A stretch of 64,000 nucleotides of DNA from JAKAWQ01 sp963745975. Lineage in GTDB: Bacteria > Pseudomonadota > Alphaproteobacteria > Acetobacterales > Acetobacteraceae. Shown here one piece after another: positions 43,921-51,039 of the stretch. Numbering within the stretch: position 1 is the stretch's first letter; each line of letters begins with the position of its first letter. Under the pieces are notes generated by a model, which was not told where the DNA came from, made no database searches, and saw nothing but the letters and a program-made list of their open reading frames with translations. The position numbers and the translations under genes were made by a program. The stretch spans positions 248,001 through 312,000 of the forward strand of contig CAVUZJ010000009.1 in the NCBI GenBank assembly GCA_963745975.1. Reading direction: 5' to 3'.

Positions 43921-45139
43921 CGGCGAGCCCCGCGGCGGTGCTGAGGATGCCGCCGGCGGTTGCCGCGTAGCGCGGCGCGACGTCGCTCGGCACCGCCCAG
44001 ATCGGCGCTTCCGCCATCTCGAGGAAGAAGAGCGAAAGCGCGAGGGAGGCGGCGATGACCGCCGGCCCGCGCTCCAGCATCACCACGGCGAGGCAGAGGA
44101 GGGAGCCGGAGAAGGCGCCGATGACGACGTCGCGGCGCGCCTTCGAGAGGCTGCCGGTGCGGCGGAAGATGAGGTCGGTGAGGACGCCGCCGGCGACGTC
44201 GCCGAGCATGCCGCCGAAGAAGGCGATCGAGGTGAAGATCGCCGATTGCTTGATGTCGAGACGGTAGGCCTCATGGAAGAAGCTCGGCAGCCAGGTGAGG
44301 TAGAGCCAGAGCGTCCAGGCGTGGCAGAAGAAGACGATCGTGGTGGGGAGCATGCGCCGGACGACGGGGCCCCATGGGACGGCGGCCGCGCCGCGGACGG
44401 CGGGCTGGTAGGGCGGCAGGCGGGCGAGCTCGCGGGCGGTGACGAAGCGGTGGCGCTTCGGGTCGTCGCGGAAATAGAGCGCCCAGGCGGCGACCCAGAC
44501 GAGGCTCAGCGCGCCGAGCAGGTAGAAGGCGGCGCGCCATCCCTGCCAGGACATCAGCATGACCATGAGCAGCGGCGTGACGCTCGCGCCGAGGCGCGCG
44601 GCGGCGTGGGCGAACCCTTGCGCGGCGCCGCGCCGCTCGGCGGCGACCCAGCCGGTGATGACGCGGGCGGCGCAGGGGAGCGTGCCGGCTTCGCCGAGCC
44701 CGACGAGGAAGCGGGCGGCGATCAGCATGAGGAGGCCGCCGGCGAGGCCGGTCGCGATGGTGCCGAAGGCCCAGACGAGGCCGAGGATGGTGAGCGCGAG
44801 GCGGGCGCCGATGCGGTCCCCGAGATAGCCGCCGAGGAGCTGCGTCGCGGCGTAGCAATAGCCGAAGGCCGAGAAGGCGAGGCCGAGCCCGATGTTCGAG
44901 AGCCCCATCTCGCGCTTGATGAGGGGGCCGGCGACGGAGAGGTTCACGCGGTCGATGTACTCGATGAAGTACATCAGGCAGAGCAGGATGAGCACCGCTC
45001 CGGTGGCGCCGCGAAACATGGCGGAGAGGGGTGGGCGGCGGCTCGCCGCGGTGCCCTGGTCCTCGCTCTCCATCGGCGCACCTCCTCCCGCGGCTGCCCG
45101 CGCGTCGCGGCGGCGAGGCGGTGCACGGCGTCGCGCCGA

Positions 45140-45215
45140 AATAGTCATCGTGTCAACGGATATTGCTGGATTGGCCATGCCGGGGCGGTTGCGCCTCCGG
45201 CGATCGGGCTTTAGG
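45140..45215. repeat. Shared intergenic element, copy A
   Basis: This segment and 46516-46591 share TGTCAA, ATATTGC, TGGCCATG and GGGCGGTTGCGCC in the same order, with identical 21-base distance from TGTCAA to TGGCCATG. Similarity continues weakly on both sides (CCG.AAT.G.CAT before, CCG.G..GAT.GGG after). GGGCG/CGCCC forms a small hairpin. Copy A lies between the divergent MFS and mtgA genes. On the reverse strand it contains TTGACA, upstream of the MFS gene, though no good -10 follows. Confidence 0.65.
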
Positions 45216-45224
45216 CAGCCGCGC

Positions 45225-45917
45225 ATGCCCCAACGGAACCGCCGCCCGGGCACCGTGCGACGATGGGCCCGGACCGTCCTGTTCGTGTTGGTGCTCGGGC
45301 CGCCGGCGGTGATTGCCATCTTCCGCTTCCTGCCGGTGCCGGTGACGTCGCTGATGGTGATTCGCCTTGTGCAGGGCTACGCGCTGCATCACGAGTGGGT
45401 GCCCTATCGGCGGATCGCGCCTACGCTGCCGCGCGCCGTCATCGCCTCGGAGGACGATCTCTTCTGCGCCGAGCCCTTCGGCATCGACGGCTCGGCGCTG
45501 TGGGACCAGGCGAACGGATGGCTGCACGGAAGCCGCCCGCGCGGGGCCAGCACCATGACCATGCAGGTGGCACGGAACGTCTTCCTCTGGCCGGCGCGCA
45601 GCCTGCTGCGCAAGGCGCTCGAGCTTTGGCTCACGCCGCAAATCGCGATCCTCTGGCCGAAGCGGCGCATCCTCGAAGTCTATCTGAACAGCGTTGAGCT
45701 CGGCCCCGGCGTGTTCGGCGCCGAGGCCGCGGCGCGGCACTGGTTCGGCCACAGCGCGGCCTCGCTGACGCCGGACGAAGCGGCGAGGCTCGCCGTGATC
45801 CTGCCCGACCCGCTGCACTGGTCGCCGCTGCCGCCCGATCCATGGGTCGCGGACCGCGCCGCGCTGATCCTCCGGCGCAGCGAGGGGCTCGGCGTGCTGC
45901 TCGATTGCGCACGGTAG
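45225..45917 (+). CDS. mtgA: Monofunctional biosynthetic peptidoglycan transglycosylase
   Basis: A 230-residue glycosyltransferase-51 protein that polymerises lipid II into glycan strands. A single N-terminal membrane helix (about residues 14-33) anchors it with the catalytic domain in the periplasm. Motifs in order: ASEDDLFCAEPFGID (catalytic Glu; usually EDxxFxxHxGFD, here the histidine position is altered), GASTMTMQVARNVFL (usually GGSTIxQQ), KRRILEVYLNSVELGPGVFGAEAAARHWFG. Length fits MtgA. The ATG at 45225 is chosen as the first in frame before the membrane helix. It diverges from the interrupted MFS gene. Confidence 0.9.
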   Translation: MPQRNRRPGTVRRWARTVLFVLVLGPPAVIAIFRFLPVPVTSLMVIRLVQGYALHHEWVPYRRIAPTLPRAVIASEDDLFCAEPFGIDGSALWDQANGWLHGSRPRGASTMTMQVARNVFLWPARSLLRKALELWLTPQIAILWPKRRILEVYLNSVELGPGVFGAEAAARHWFGHSAASLTPDEAARLAVILPDPLHWSPLPPDPWVADRAALILRRSEGLGVLLDCAR

Positions 45918-46064
45918 CGAGGCCAGGATGGAGCGATGCGATCGCGCTTCAGGCGATCCGCTGGCGGAGGAAGCGGCGGGACGGCGCGTGGCGTGGCCGC
46001 TTGGCTGGCGCGGGGGCTCTTATTTGCTTCTCGTTCCGATCCGCCCGCCGCCGGTTGCCCCTTG

Positions 46065-46442
46065 TCAGGCTTTGCCGCGGCGGCGATTCTTCTCAGGTCC
46101 CGCAGCGCTTGCGAGAGTGACGGAACCGGTAGACGTACGCGACTCAAAATCGCGCGGCCGTGAGGCCATGGGGGTTCGAGTCCCCCCTCTCGCATTCGCC
46201 GCATCGAGGCAGGCCTCGGCGGAGAAGATCACCGAGGTCAGCAGGTCACGCAGGCGGCGGAGATCGGCGAGGCTGAAGGTGGGCATCAGGGCGACGGTGA
46301 TGCCCCAGGGGCGGTCGGGTTCGATCCCCTGCTCCAGCGTGAGTGCGATGTGGCCGGTGCCGGTGAGCGCGGCCTCGAGACGGAAGCGTTCGCGGGCGAG
46401 GCCGGAGCGGTCGGCGAGCGTGAGGCGGGCGAGCGAGATCAT
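46065..46442 (-). CDS. Hypothetical protein whose 3' end runs antisense through tRNA-Leu
   Basis: A 125-residue reading frame with a strong ribosome-binding site (GGAGGGAGA six bases before the ATG at 46442) and strong GC at third positions up to about residue 83 (LEQGIEPDRPWGITVALMPTFSLADLRRLRDLL). The remaining 40 residues are translated from the reverse of the tRNA gene and its flank (GGTRTPMASRPRDFES is a typical tRNA artefact). The true protein may once have ended before the tRNA, and the tail looks acquired by loss of a stop codon. I do not recognise the family. It is downstream of shared element copy B. Confidence 0.5.
   Translation of the reverse strand: MISLARLTLADRSGLARERFRLEAALTGTGHIALTLEQGIEPDRPWGITVALMPTFSLADLRRLRDLLTSVIFSAEACLDAANARGGTRTPMASRPRDFESRTSTGSVTLASAAGPEKNRRRGKA
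46111..46194 (+). tRNA. tRNA-Leu (anticodon CAA)
   Basis: An 84-base class II tRNA. The acceptor stem pairs GCGAGAG (46111-46117) with CTCTCGC (46187-46193), followed by discriminator A. The D-arm region contains ACCGGTAGACG, the anticodon stem CGCGA/TCGCG encloses the loop CTCAAAA with anticodon CAA, a long variable arm (GGCCGTGAGGCC) follows, and the T-arm is GGGGGTTCGAGTCCCCC. CCA is not encoded. tRNA-Leu genes are frequent integration sites, and relics of mobile DNA lie within 2 kb, but no direct repeat of the tRNA 3' end was found. Confidence 0.93.
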
Positions 46443-46906
46443 GCGGGGTCTCCCTCCGGTGTCCGTGGCCGCGCCCATGGGCCGCGCGGTGGCCGGAGGC
46501 AAGCCCTCGCTCCGGAATGGCCATTATGTCAATCTATATTGCCCCCGTGGCCATGTCGAGGGCGGTTGCGCCCGTTCCGCGTGATGGGTCCGCTTTGCGG
46601 TCCGGCTCAGGCCCGTGGGCCGGCGCTTCGGGCCCCGGCCCTTGGAGGCGGTCGTCTCCCGAAATCTCTGGCCGCGAGCGGAATGGCGGCTTGGAAGTGC
46701 GCAACGTCGGCCGGCAGACGTTCGTTTGTGCGGGTCACGGGCGGCCGTTCGCGCCCCTGGCCGGACATTCGCCTTCCGCTTCGGCTCGCTGACCTGATTC
46801 GACACGCAATAGCGCCTCTCTCGATAAAATCTGTTATCAAGAATGGAAGGGGCAGATTGAACTGCTCTTTGGACCACGAGCCTGGCCCTTTTCGGGCCAT
46901 ATTGGG
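46443..46906. other. Gene-poor stretch with repeat element B and transposon debris
   Basis: No convincing gene lies here. It contains the second copy of the shared intergenic element, a GC-rich stretch without coding bias, and from about 46800 AT-richer DNA with a near-palindrome GATAAAATCTGTTATC (46820-46835) followed by sequence that appears to be the 3' flank of a transposase fragment. It is probably insertion-sequence debris. Confidence 0.5.
46516..46591. repeat. Shared intergenic element, copy B
   Basis: Second copy of the element at 45140-45215: TGTCAA at 46527, ATATTGC at 46536, TGGCCATG at 46548 and GGGCGGTTGCGCC from 46560. Upstream similarity includes CCGGAATGGCCATTA. It lies about 75-85 bases upstream of the reverse-strand gene starting at 46442, the same side as TTGACA on the reverse strand, mirroring copy A's placement relative to the MFS gene. 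Confidence 0.65.
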
Positions 46907-46992
46907 TCAGGGCGGCTGAGCCTCTGCTGACCAACTCATGAGCTCGATCGGGCGCTTGTTGCCGATCGCGCTGTGCGGGCGCTGCTCCAACG
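46907..46992 (-). pseudogene. Transposase C-terminal fragment (IS3-like DDE family)
   Basis: The reverse strand encodes LEQRPHSAIGNKRPIELMSW followed by SAEAQPP and a stop at 46907-46909. The RPHSAIG(N)K motif is the well-known C-terminal end of DDE integrase-core transposases. Nothing upstream belongs to the transposase; the sequence passes directly into the cupin gene, so the fragment is the remains of an insertion sequence whose 5' part is lost. It overlaps the last codons of the cupin gene in another frame. Confidence 0.75.
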
Positions 46993-47526
46993 CGCCGCCC
47001 TCCAGATCTCGGGAAGAGGCCCGTTCCGGCCGAGGACCGGATCTGTCGGGGGAAATGCGAGCGCCGCCATGCCCGAGGCAGACGCCGCCGTGGTGGCGGT
47101 GCGACAGAGGTCGTAATCGCGCTGATCCGGCGGATAGGCGCCGACCACGAGAAAATCCGGATCGGCCTCGATCAGGAAATGGCCGGTGCCGGCCGGCAGC
47201 GCGGCGACGTCTCCGGCGGCGACGGCGAGCGCGGCGCCGTCGGGGCCGCCCAGGATGAGGCGGGCGGCACCGCGCGCGAAGCCCAGCACTTCATGGGCAT
47301 TGGAATGATAATGGTGGAAGCGGAAGACGCCGTTCCGCCATGAGGGCGGCCAGCCGGTCTCGTCGAAGAGGGCTTCCATGCGGCGCGCCGTGTCGTCGCC
47401 GGCGGCCGCGGGGACGGCGTTGCGGTAGAGCAGCACCGGCAAGGCGAGGTTCGACCAGCCCTTGGTGGTTAGGCGAAGCTGCTCGGGCGGGGTCGAGAGA
47501 TTGTCGGGTGGCATCGTTTTCGGCAC
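46936..47526 (-). CDS. Cupin domain protein, 3' end replaced by transposase DNA
   Basis: A 196-residue protein with a single cupin barrel. The metal-binding motif 1 reads FRFHHYHSNAHEVLGFARG (about 68-86), giving the two histidines and glutamate, and motif 2 reads LPAGTGHFLIEADPDF with its histidine. The normal ending for such proteins, DPVLGRNGPLPEIWR, is reached at about residue 177; the final 20 residues (serine/arginine rich) are transposase DNA read out of frame. The barrel itself looks whole, so function may persist. Enzyme or sugar-binding role is not predictable. It diverges from the DUF488 gene by 70 bases. Confidence 0.78.
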   Translation of the reverse strand: MPKTMPPDNLSTPPEQLRLTTKGWSNLALPVLLYRNAVPAAAGDDTARRMEALFDETGWPPSWRNGVFRFHHYHSNAHEVLGFARGAARLILGGPDGAALAVAAGDVAALPAGTGHFLIEADPDFLVVGAYPPDQRDYDLCRTATTAASASGMAALAFPPTDPVLGRNGPLPEIWRAARWSSARTARSATSARSSS

Positions 47527-47596
47527 GTCGGATGCCGCGCGCTGCGGTTCAAGGCGGCGCGTTCGCGCCCGACGGGACGCGGGGTATGATGAGCGG

Positions 47597-48073
47597 ATGA
47601 TCGGGCTCGTCTCGACGATCGGCTACGAGAAAACCGGTTGGGCGGAATTCCTGGCGCGGCTGCGATCGGCCGGGATCCGGCAGGTGATCGATGTACGCGA
47701 TCTTCCGCTCTCGCGCCGCGCCGGCTTCTCCAAACGTGCGCTTGCGGCGGGACTGGCGGAGGGGGGAATCGGCTACGTCCATCTGCGCGCGCTCGGCACG
47801 CCGCCTGAGGGGCGCGAAGCCAACCGCAGGCACCAGTGGGAGAGGTTCTGGCGGATCGTCGATGCGAGGCTGGAGACGGCGGAAGCGGAGATCGCGTTGC
47901 AGGAGCTGGCGGAGCTGGTGGGGCGGGAACCGTCCTGCCTGCTCTGCTACGAGGCCGATCCGGCGATCTGCCATCGGCGGCGGGTCGCCGAGATTCTTGC
48001 GGCCCGGCATGGGTTCGCGGTGCGGCATCTGATGGTGCGCGAGGAGTTGGGCGCGCAGCCGAAACGTCCGTAG
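47597..48073 (+). CDS. DUF488 family protein
   Basis: A 158-residue protein of the DUF488 family. Recognisable blocks are TIGYEKTGWAEFLARLRSAGIRQVIDVRDLPLSRRAGFSK (about 7-47) and LLCYEADPAICHRRRVAEILA (about 118-138), which contains conserved cysteines. Family members are widespread and sometimes adjacent to DNA- or nucleotide-related genes, but have no proven reaction. The ATG at 47597 has no strong ribosome-binding site (ATGAGCGG upstream). The gene lies between the scarred cupin gene and decayed mobile sequences and appears intact. Confidence 0.85.
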   Translation: MIGLVSTIGYEKTGWAEFLARLRSAGIRQVIDVRDLPLSRRAGFSKRALAAGLAEGGIGYVHLRALGTPPEGREANRRHQWERFWRIVDARLETAEAEIALQELAELVGREPSCLLCYEADPAICHRRRVAEILAARHGFAVRHLMVREELGAQPKRP

Positions 48074-48134
48074 AGGGCGCCGGCAAGAGGGGGCATGAGC
48101 GCGGTCGTGTCTCTGTCCGATGAACGACCGGTCA

Positions 48135-48221
48135 CCGGGTCTCGACGTGGCTCGCCACGTCGATCGGCCGGATCGTGCCAAGTGCGCGCCCCCGCGTTTC
48201 ACACCAGGCGAGGAACTGGCT
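48135..48221 (-). pseudogene. Tyrosine recombinase N-terminal fragment
   Basis: The reverse strand encodes SQFLAWCETRGRALGTIRPI followed by DVASHVETR and then a stop. This resembles the N-terminal SAM-like DNA-binding domain of phage-type integrases (FLxWCExRGLxLxxIxPxHVAAYIE). No catalytic domain follows, so it is a scrap. It sits close to a broken antitoxin gene and 2 kb from tRNA-Leu, consistent with the remains of an integrated element. Confidence 0.45.
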
Positions 48222-48264
48222 TGCAGGGCCGGCGCGGGTGCGGGTTGCGGACTTCGAAGCACCG

Positions 48265-48452
48265 GAGGCTTGGCGCCATTGCCCTCGTCCGCGCGGATAG
48301 CTTCCAGCGCGAGGGAAGCGGCAGGATGGTCCTCGTCGTCGAAGGCCCGACATGCGGCCATGGCGCGTGATGCGAACGGTTTCCCCACGCTCCACCTCAT
48401 CGAGGATTTGGGGCAAGCGGGTTTTGGCCTTCGAAGCGCGGATATCGCGCAT
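48265..48452 (-). pseudogene. Phd/YefM-type antitoxin remnant with frameshift
   Basis: From ATG 48452 the reverse strand encodes RDIRASKAKTRLPQILDEVERGETVRITRHGR, the classic N-terminus of Phd-family antitoxins, which bind DNA and neutralise a partner toxin. The frame is lost near 48353; continuing one base later gives RAFDDEDHPAASLALEAIRADEG, a plausible C-terminal toxin-binding helix. No toxin gene follows; the DNA turns into an integrase scrap instead. The gene is therefore decayed and orphaned. Confidence 0.65.
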
Positions 48453-48604
48453 GCGGCTGACCATTTCGATCGGTCGATGCGACTGGTCTAAACCGTATCG
48501 GAAATGGGACGACGCGGTTGAGCGGCGGATAGTTCCACGAGTTGGCGGCGCGGCTTGCGGCACGAGGATTCGCTTGCCCGGCCGGCGAGGTGACCCTTCC
48601 CGCG

Positions 48605-49444
48605 CTAAGCTTTCCGCGGCGACCAGCCGTAAGCGCGAGCACAGGCGCCGCCCATGAGCATTGCCCGGTCCGTGTCGCTCAGGCGGTCGGTGTTGAGAAA
48701 AGGCTCGACGGCCCGCTCATAGTTGACGACAGCGAAGGCGCGCGTCCAGTCCGTGCCCCAGAGGCAGCGTTCAACACCCCAGGCATCGAACACGCGGGCA
48801 AGCGGGTCCCAGATGTCCGGAAAAGGATAGGGCTCCCGGGACAGCGTGCAGGCACCGCTGACCTTGATCACCGCGTTCGGGCGCTTGGCGAGCTCCAGCA
48901 CCTTCGGGAGGTCGGCCCAGGGCTGCGGCGGAGCGGGCGGCACGCGCGGCTGCAGGATGCCCAGATGGTCGATGATGAAGCGCGTGTCGGGGTGGCGATC
49001 GATGAGCGCCGCGCCCGTGTCCAGGTTGCCCCAGCACAAGATGTTGACCGGAAAATCGTGACGAGCCGCCGCGCGCAGGATCCGGTCGAGGCCCGGGTCG
49101 TTGGGCTCGCGCCCGGCCTCTTTCGGCAGCAGGATCCGGACTCCGACCGCGCCCGGGATCTTCTTCCAGTCGGCGACGACATCGGCCACCCCCGGATCGT
49201 CCGGATCGACCGGCTTGACGATGGCGAAGCGGCCAGGATGGGCCTGTTGCACTTCCACCGCGTAGCTGGCGTCGTAGCGGTACATGGAAAAGGAGGAGAT
49301 GAAGATCGCGCCGTCGACGCCGACTTTGTCCATCGCCGCGACCATCTCGTCACCCGTGACGTGATCGGGCCAGTTCGGCACGCTGTGCCAGGGTCGCTTC
49401 GGCGTGTTCGCCTCATAGGCGTGGACCTGTGAATCGATGATCAT
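48605..49444 (-). CDS. Amidohydrolase 2 family protein
   Basis: A 279-residue TIM-barrel hydrolase of the amidohydrolase-2/aminocarboxymuconate decarboxylase group. The N-terminal metal motif reads MIIDSQVHAYE, with glutamine where the first histidine of H-x-H normally stands, a substitution that occurs in some lactonase-type members. FIIDHLGI supplies the histidine and LWGTDWTRAFA the aspartate. Likely reactions are lactone or dicarboxylate hydrolysis or decarboxylation. The ATG at 49444 has GAGGAG about eleven bases upstream. It diverges from argH, with 188 bases between. Confidence 0.83.
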   Translation of the reverse strand: MIIDSQVHAYEANTPKRPWHSVPNWPDHVTGDEMVAAMDKVGVDGAIFISSFSMYRYDASYAVEVQQAHPGRFAIVKPVDPDDPGVADVVADWKKIPGAVGVRILLPKEAGREPNDPGLDRILRAAARHDFPVNILCWGNLDTGAALIDRHPDTRFIIDHLGILQPRVPPAPPQPWADLPKVLELAKRPNAVIKVSGACTLSREPYPFPDIWDPLARVFDAWGVERCLWGTDWTRAFAVVNYERAVEPFLNTDRLSDTDRAMLMGGACARAYGWSPRKA

Positions 49445-49632
49445 TATCGGGAACGCTCCTCGGTGCCACGCGAGGTTGGGCATCGCGGCAGGCTTGTGTC
49501 CAGGGGGCGCAGGCTTCGCCGGTCGCGACGGAAGTGCGCGGTCGCCGGCGGTCTGGCGCGGCCATGTTGCCGGGCATTTGGGCCCCCCGTATTGTCCGGG
49601 CCGCCCAATCACGCGGCGGGGGAAGCGAATTC

Positions 49633-51039
49633 GTGCCAGCACCGAAGCCCAAGTCAGTTCCCGCGAATTTGCAGTGGGGCGGGCGGTTCGCCGCGGGACC
49701 CGCGGCGGTGATGGCGGAGATCAACGCCTCGATCGGGTTCGATCAGCGCCTCTGGCGGCAGGACATCGAGGGCTCGCTCGCCCATGCGGCGATGCTCACG
49801 CACGTGGGGGTGCTGAGCGAGGCGGACGGCAGGGCGATTCGCGAGGGGCTCGAGGCGATCGGGGCCGAGATCGCGGCGGGGCAGTTCGTGTTCGACCCCG
49901 CGCTCGAGGACATCCACACGAATATCGAAGCGCGGCTCATCGCGCGGATCGGCGAGGCGGGACGGCGGCTGCACACGGCGCGGAGCCGCAACGACCAGGT
50001 GGCGACGGACCTGCGGCTCTGGCTCCGCGAGGCGATCGACGGGCTCGATGGGCAGATTGTGCGGCTGATGCGGGCGCTGGCCGAGCGCGCGCTGGAGCAT
50101 GCGGCCGACCCGATGCCGGGCTTCACGCACCTCCAGCCGGCGCAGCCGATCACCTTCGGGCATCACCTGCTCGCCTATGTCGAGATGCTCGCGCGCGACC
50201 GCGGCCGGTTCGCCGATTGCAGGCGGCGGCTCAACGAATGCCCGCTCGGCGCGGCCGCGCTCGCCGGGACGGCCTTTCCGATCGATAGGGCGATAACGGC
50301 CGCAGGGCTGGGGTTCGAACGGCCGTGCGGGAACTCGCTCGATGCGGTGTCGGACAGGGACTTCGCGCTCGAGTTCCTCGCGGCTGCTTCGATGGCGGCC
50401 GCGCATCTCTCGCGGCTCGCCGAGGAGATCGTGCTCTGGGCGAGCCCGGGCTTCGGCTTCATCCGGCTCTCGGACGCCTTCACGACCGGCAGCTCGATCA
50501 TGCCGCAGAAGCGCAACCCGGACGCGGCCGAGCTGGTGCGGGCGAAGACGGGGCGCGTGGGCGGCGCGTTCGTCGCGCTGCTGACCGTGCTGAAGGGCCT
50601 GCCGCTCGCCTACGGCAAGGACCTCCAGGAGGACAAGGAGCCGGTGTTCGACGCGGCCGGGGCGCTCTCGCTCTCGCTCGCGGCGATGGAGGGGATGGTC
50701 CGCGACCTCGTGCCCGACGCCGCGCGGATGCGGGCGATGGCGGGAGAGGGGTTCTCGACCGCGACCGATCTCGCCGACTGGCTGGTGCGCGCGCTCGGGC
50801 TGCCGTTCCGCACGGCGCACCATGTGACCGGGCGGCTGGTCGCCAAGGCCGAGGCGCGGGGTGCGGCGCTCGCCGAGCTGACGCTCGCGGAGATGCAGGC
50901 GGAGGAGCCGCGGATCACGGAGGCGATCTACGGCGTGCTCTCGGTCGAGGCCTCGATTGCCTCGCGCACGTCCGAGGGCGGCACGGCGCCCGGCAATGTC
51001 AGGGAAGCCGCCGAGCGGTGGCGGCGGGAGCTTAGCTGA
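49633..51039 (+). CDS. argH: Argininosuccinate lyase
   Basis: A 468-residue enzyme that cleaves argininosuccinate to arginine and fumarate, the last step of arginine biosynthesis. The fumarase/aspartase signature GSSIMPQKRNPD is at 286-297. Other conserved parts are WGGRF near the N-terminus, DIHTNIEARL, HTARSRNDQVATDLRLW (about 114-130) and FTHLQPAQPITFGHHLL. The start is taken as GTG at 49633, with GGGGAA about eight bases upstream, giving standard length. argG is not adjacent. The 3' end overlaps the convergent dihydroorotase gene by eight bases. Confidence 0.95.
   Translation: MPAPKPKSVPANLQWGGRFAAGPAAVMAEINASIGFDQRLWRQDIEGSLAHAAMLTHVGVLSEADGRAIREGLEAIGAEIAAGQFVFDPALEDIHTNIEARLIARIGEAGRRLHTARSRNDQVATDLRLWLREAIDGLDGQIVRLMRALAERALEHAADPMPGFTHLQPAQPITFGHHLLAYVEMLARDRGRFADCRRRLNECPLGAAALAGTAFPIDRAITAAGLGFERPCGNSLDAVSDRDFALEFLAAASMAAAHLSRLAEEIVLWASPGFGFIRLSDAFTTGSSIMPQKRNPDAAELVRAKTGRVGGAFVALLTVLKGLPLAYGKDLQEDKEPVFDAAGALSLSLAAMEGMVRDLVPDAARMRAMAGEGFSTATDLADWLVRALGLPFRTAHHVTGRLVAKAEARGAALAELTLAEMQAEEPRITEAIYGVLSVEASIASRTSEGGTAPGNVREAAERWRRELS

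Larger units (their letters stand above)
41616..45073 (-). pseudogene. MFS transporter (ACS family) split by an IS66 insertion
   Basis: The gene begins with ATG at 45073 (GGAGGAGGT six bases upstream) and reads through eleven or so helices, from CLMYFIEYIDRVNLSVAGPL to AAGLAAIVSP at about 43907. It resumes in frame at 41771 with SLAFGVVSQLSGSYVLPFLL and ends at 41616. Between lies the IS66 element. The helix-1 sequence and GLGEAGTLPCAARVI fit the anion:cation symporter family, whose members import organic acids such as glucarate, tartrate or phthalate. Joining the two parts would give an uninterrupted protein of about 440 residues, with TGG at both junctions, so the host gene lost no bases. 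The interrupted gene is unlikely to be functional. Confidence 0.9.

Noticed and set aside
45140..45170. Element A as a standard sigma-70 promoter for the MFS gene
   Set aside because: TTGACA is present on the reverse strand, but no acceptable -10 box follows at 16-18 bases.
46820..46835. GATAAAATCTGTTATC as a regulator operator
   Set aside because: It lies in transposon debris with no gene starting downstream, so an operator role is not supported.
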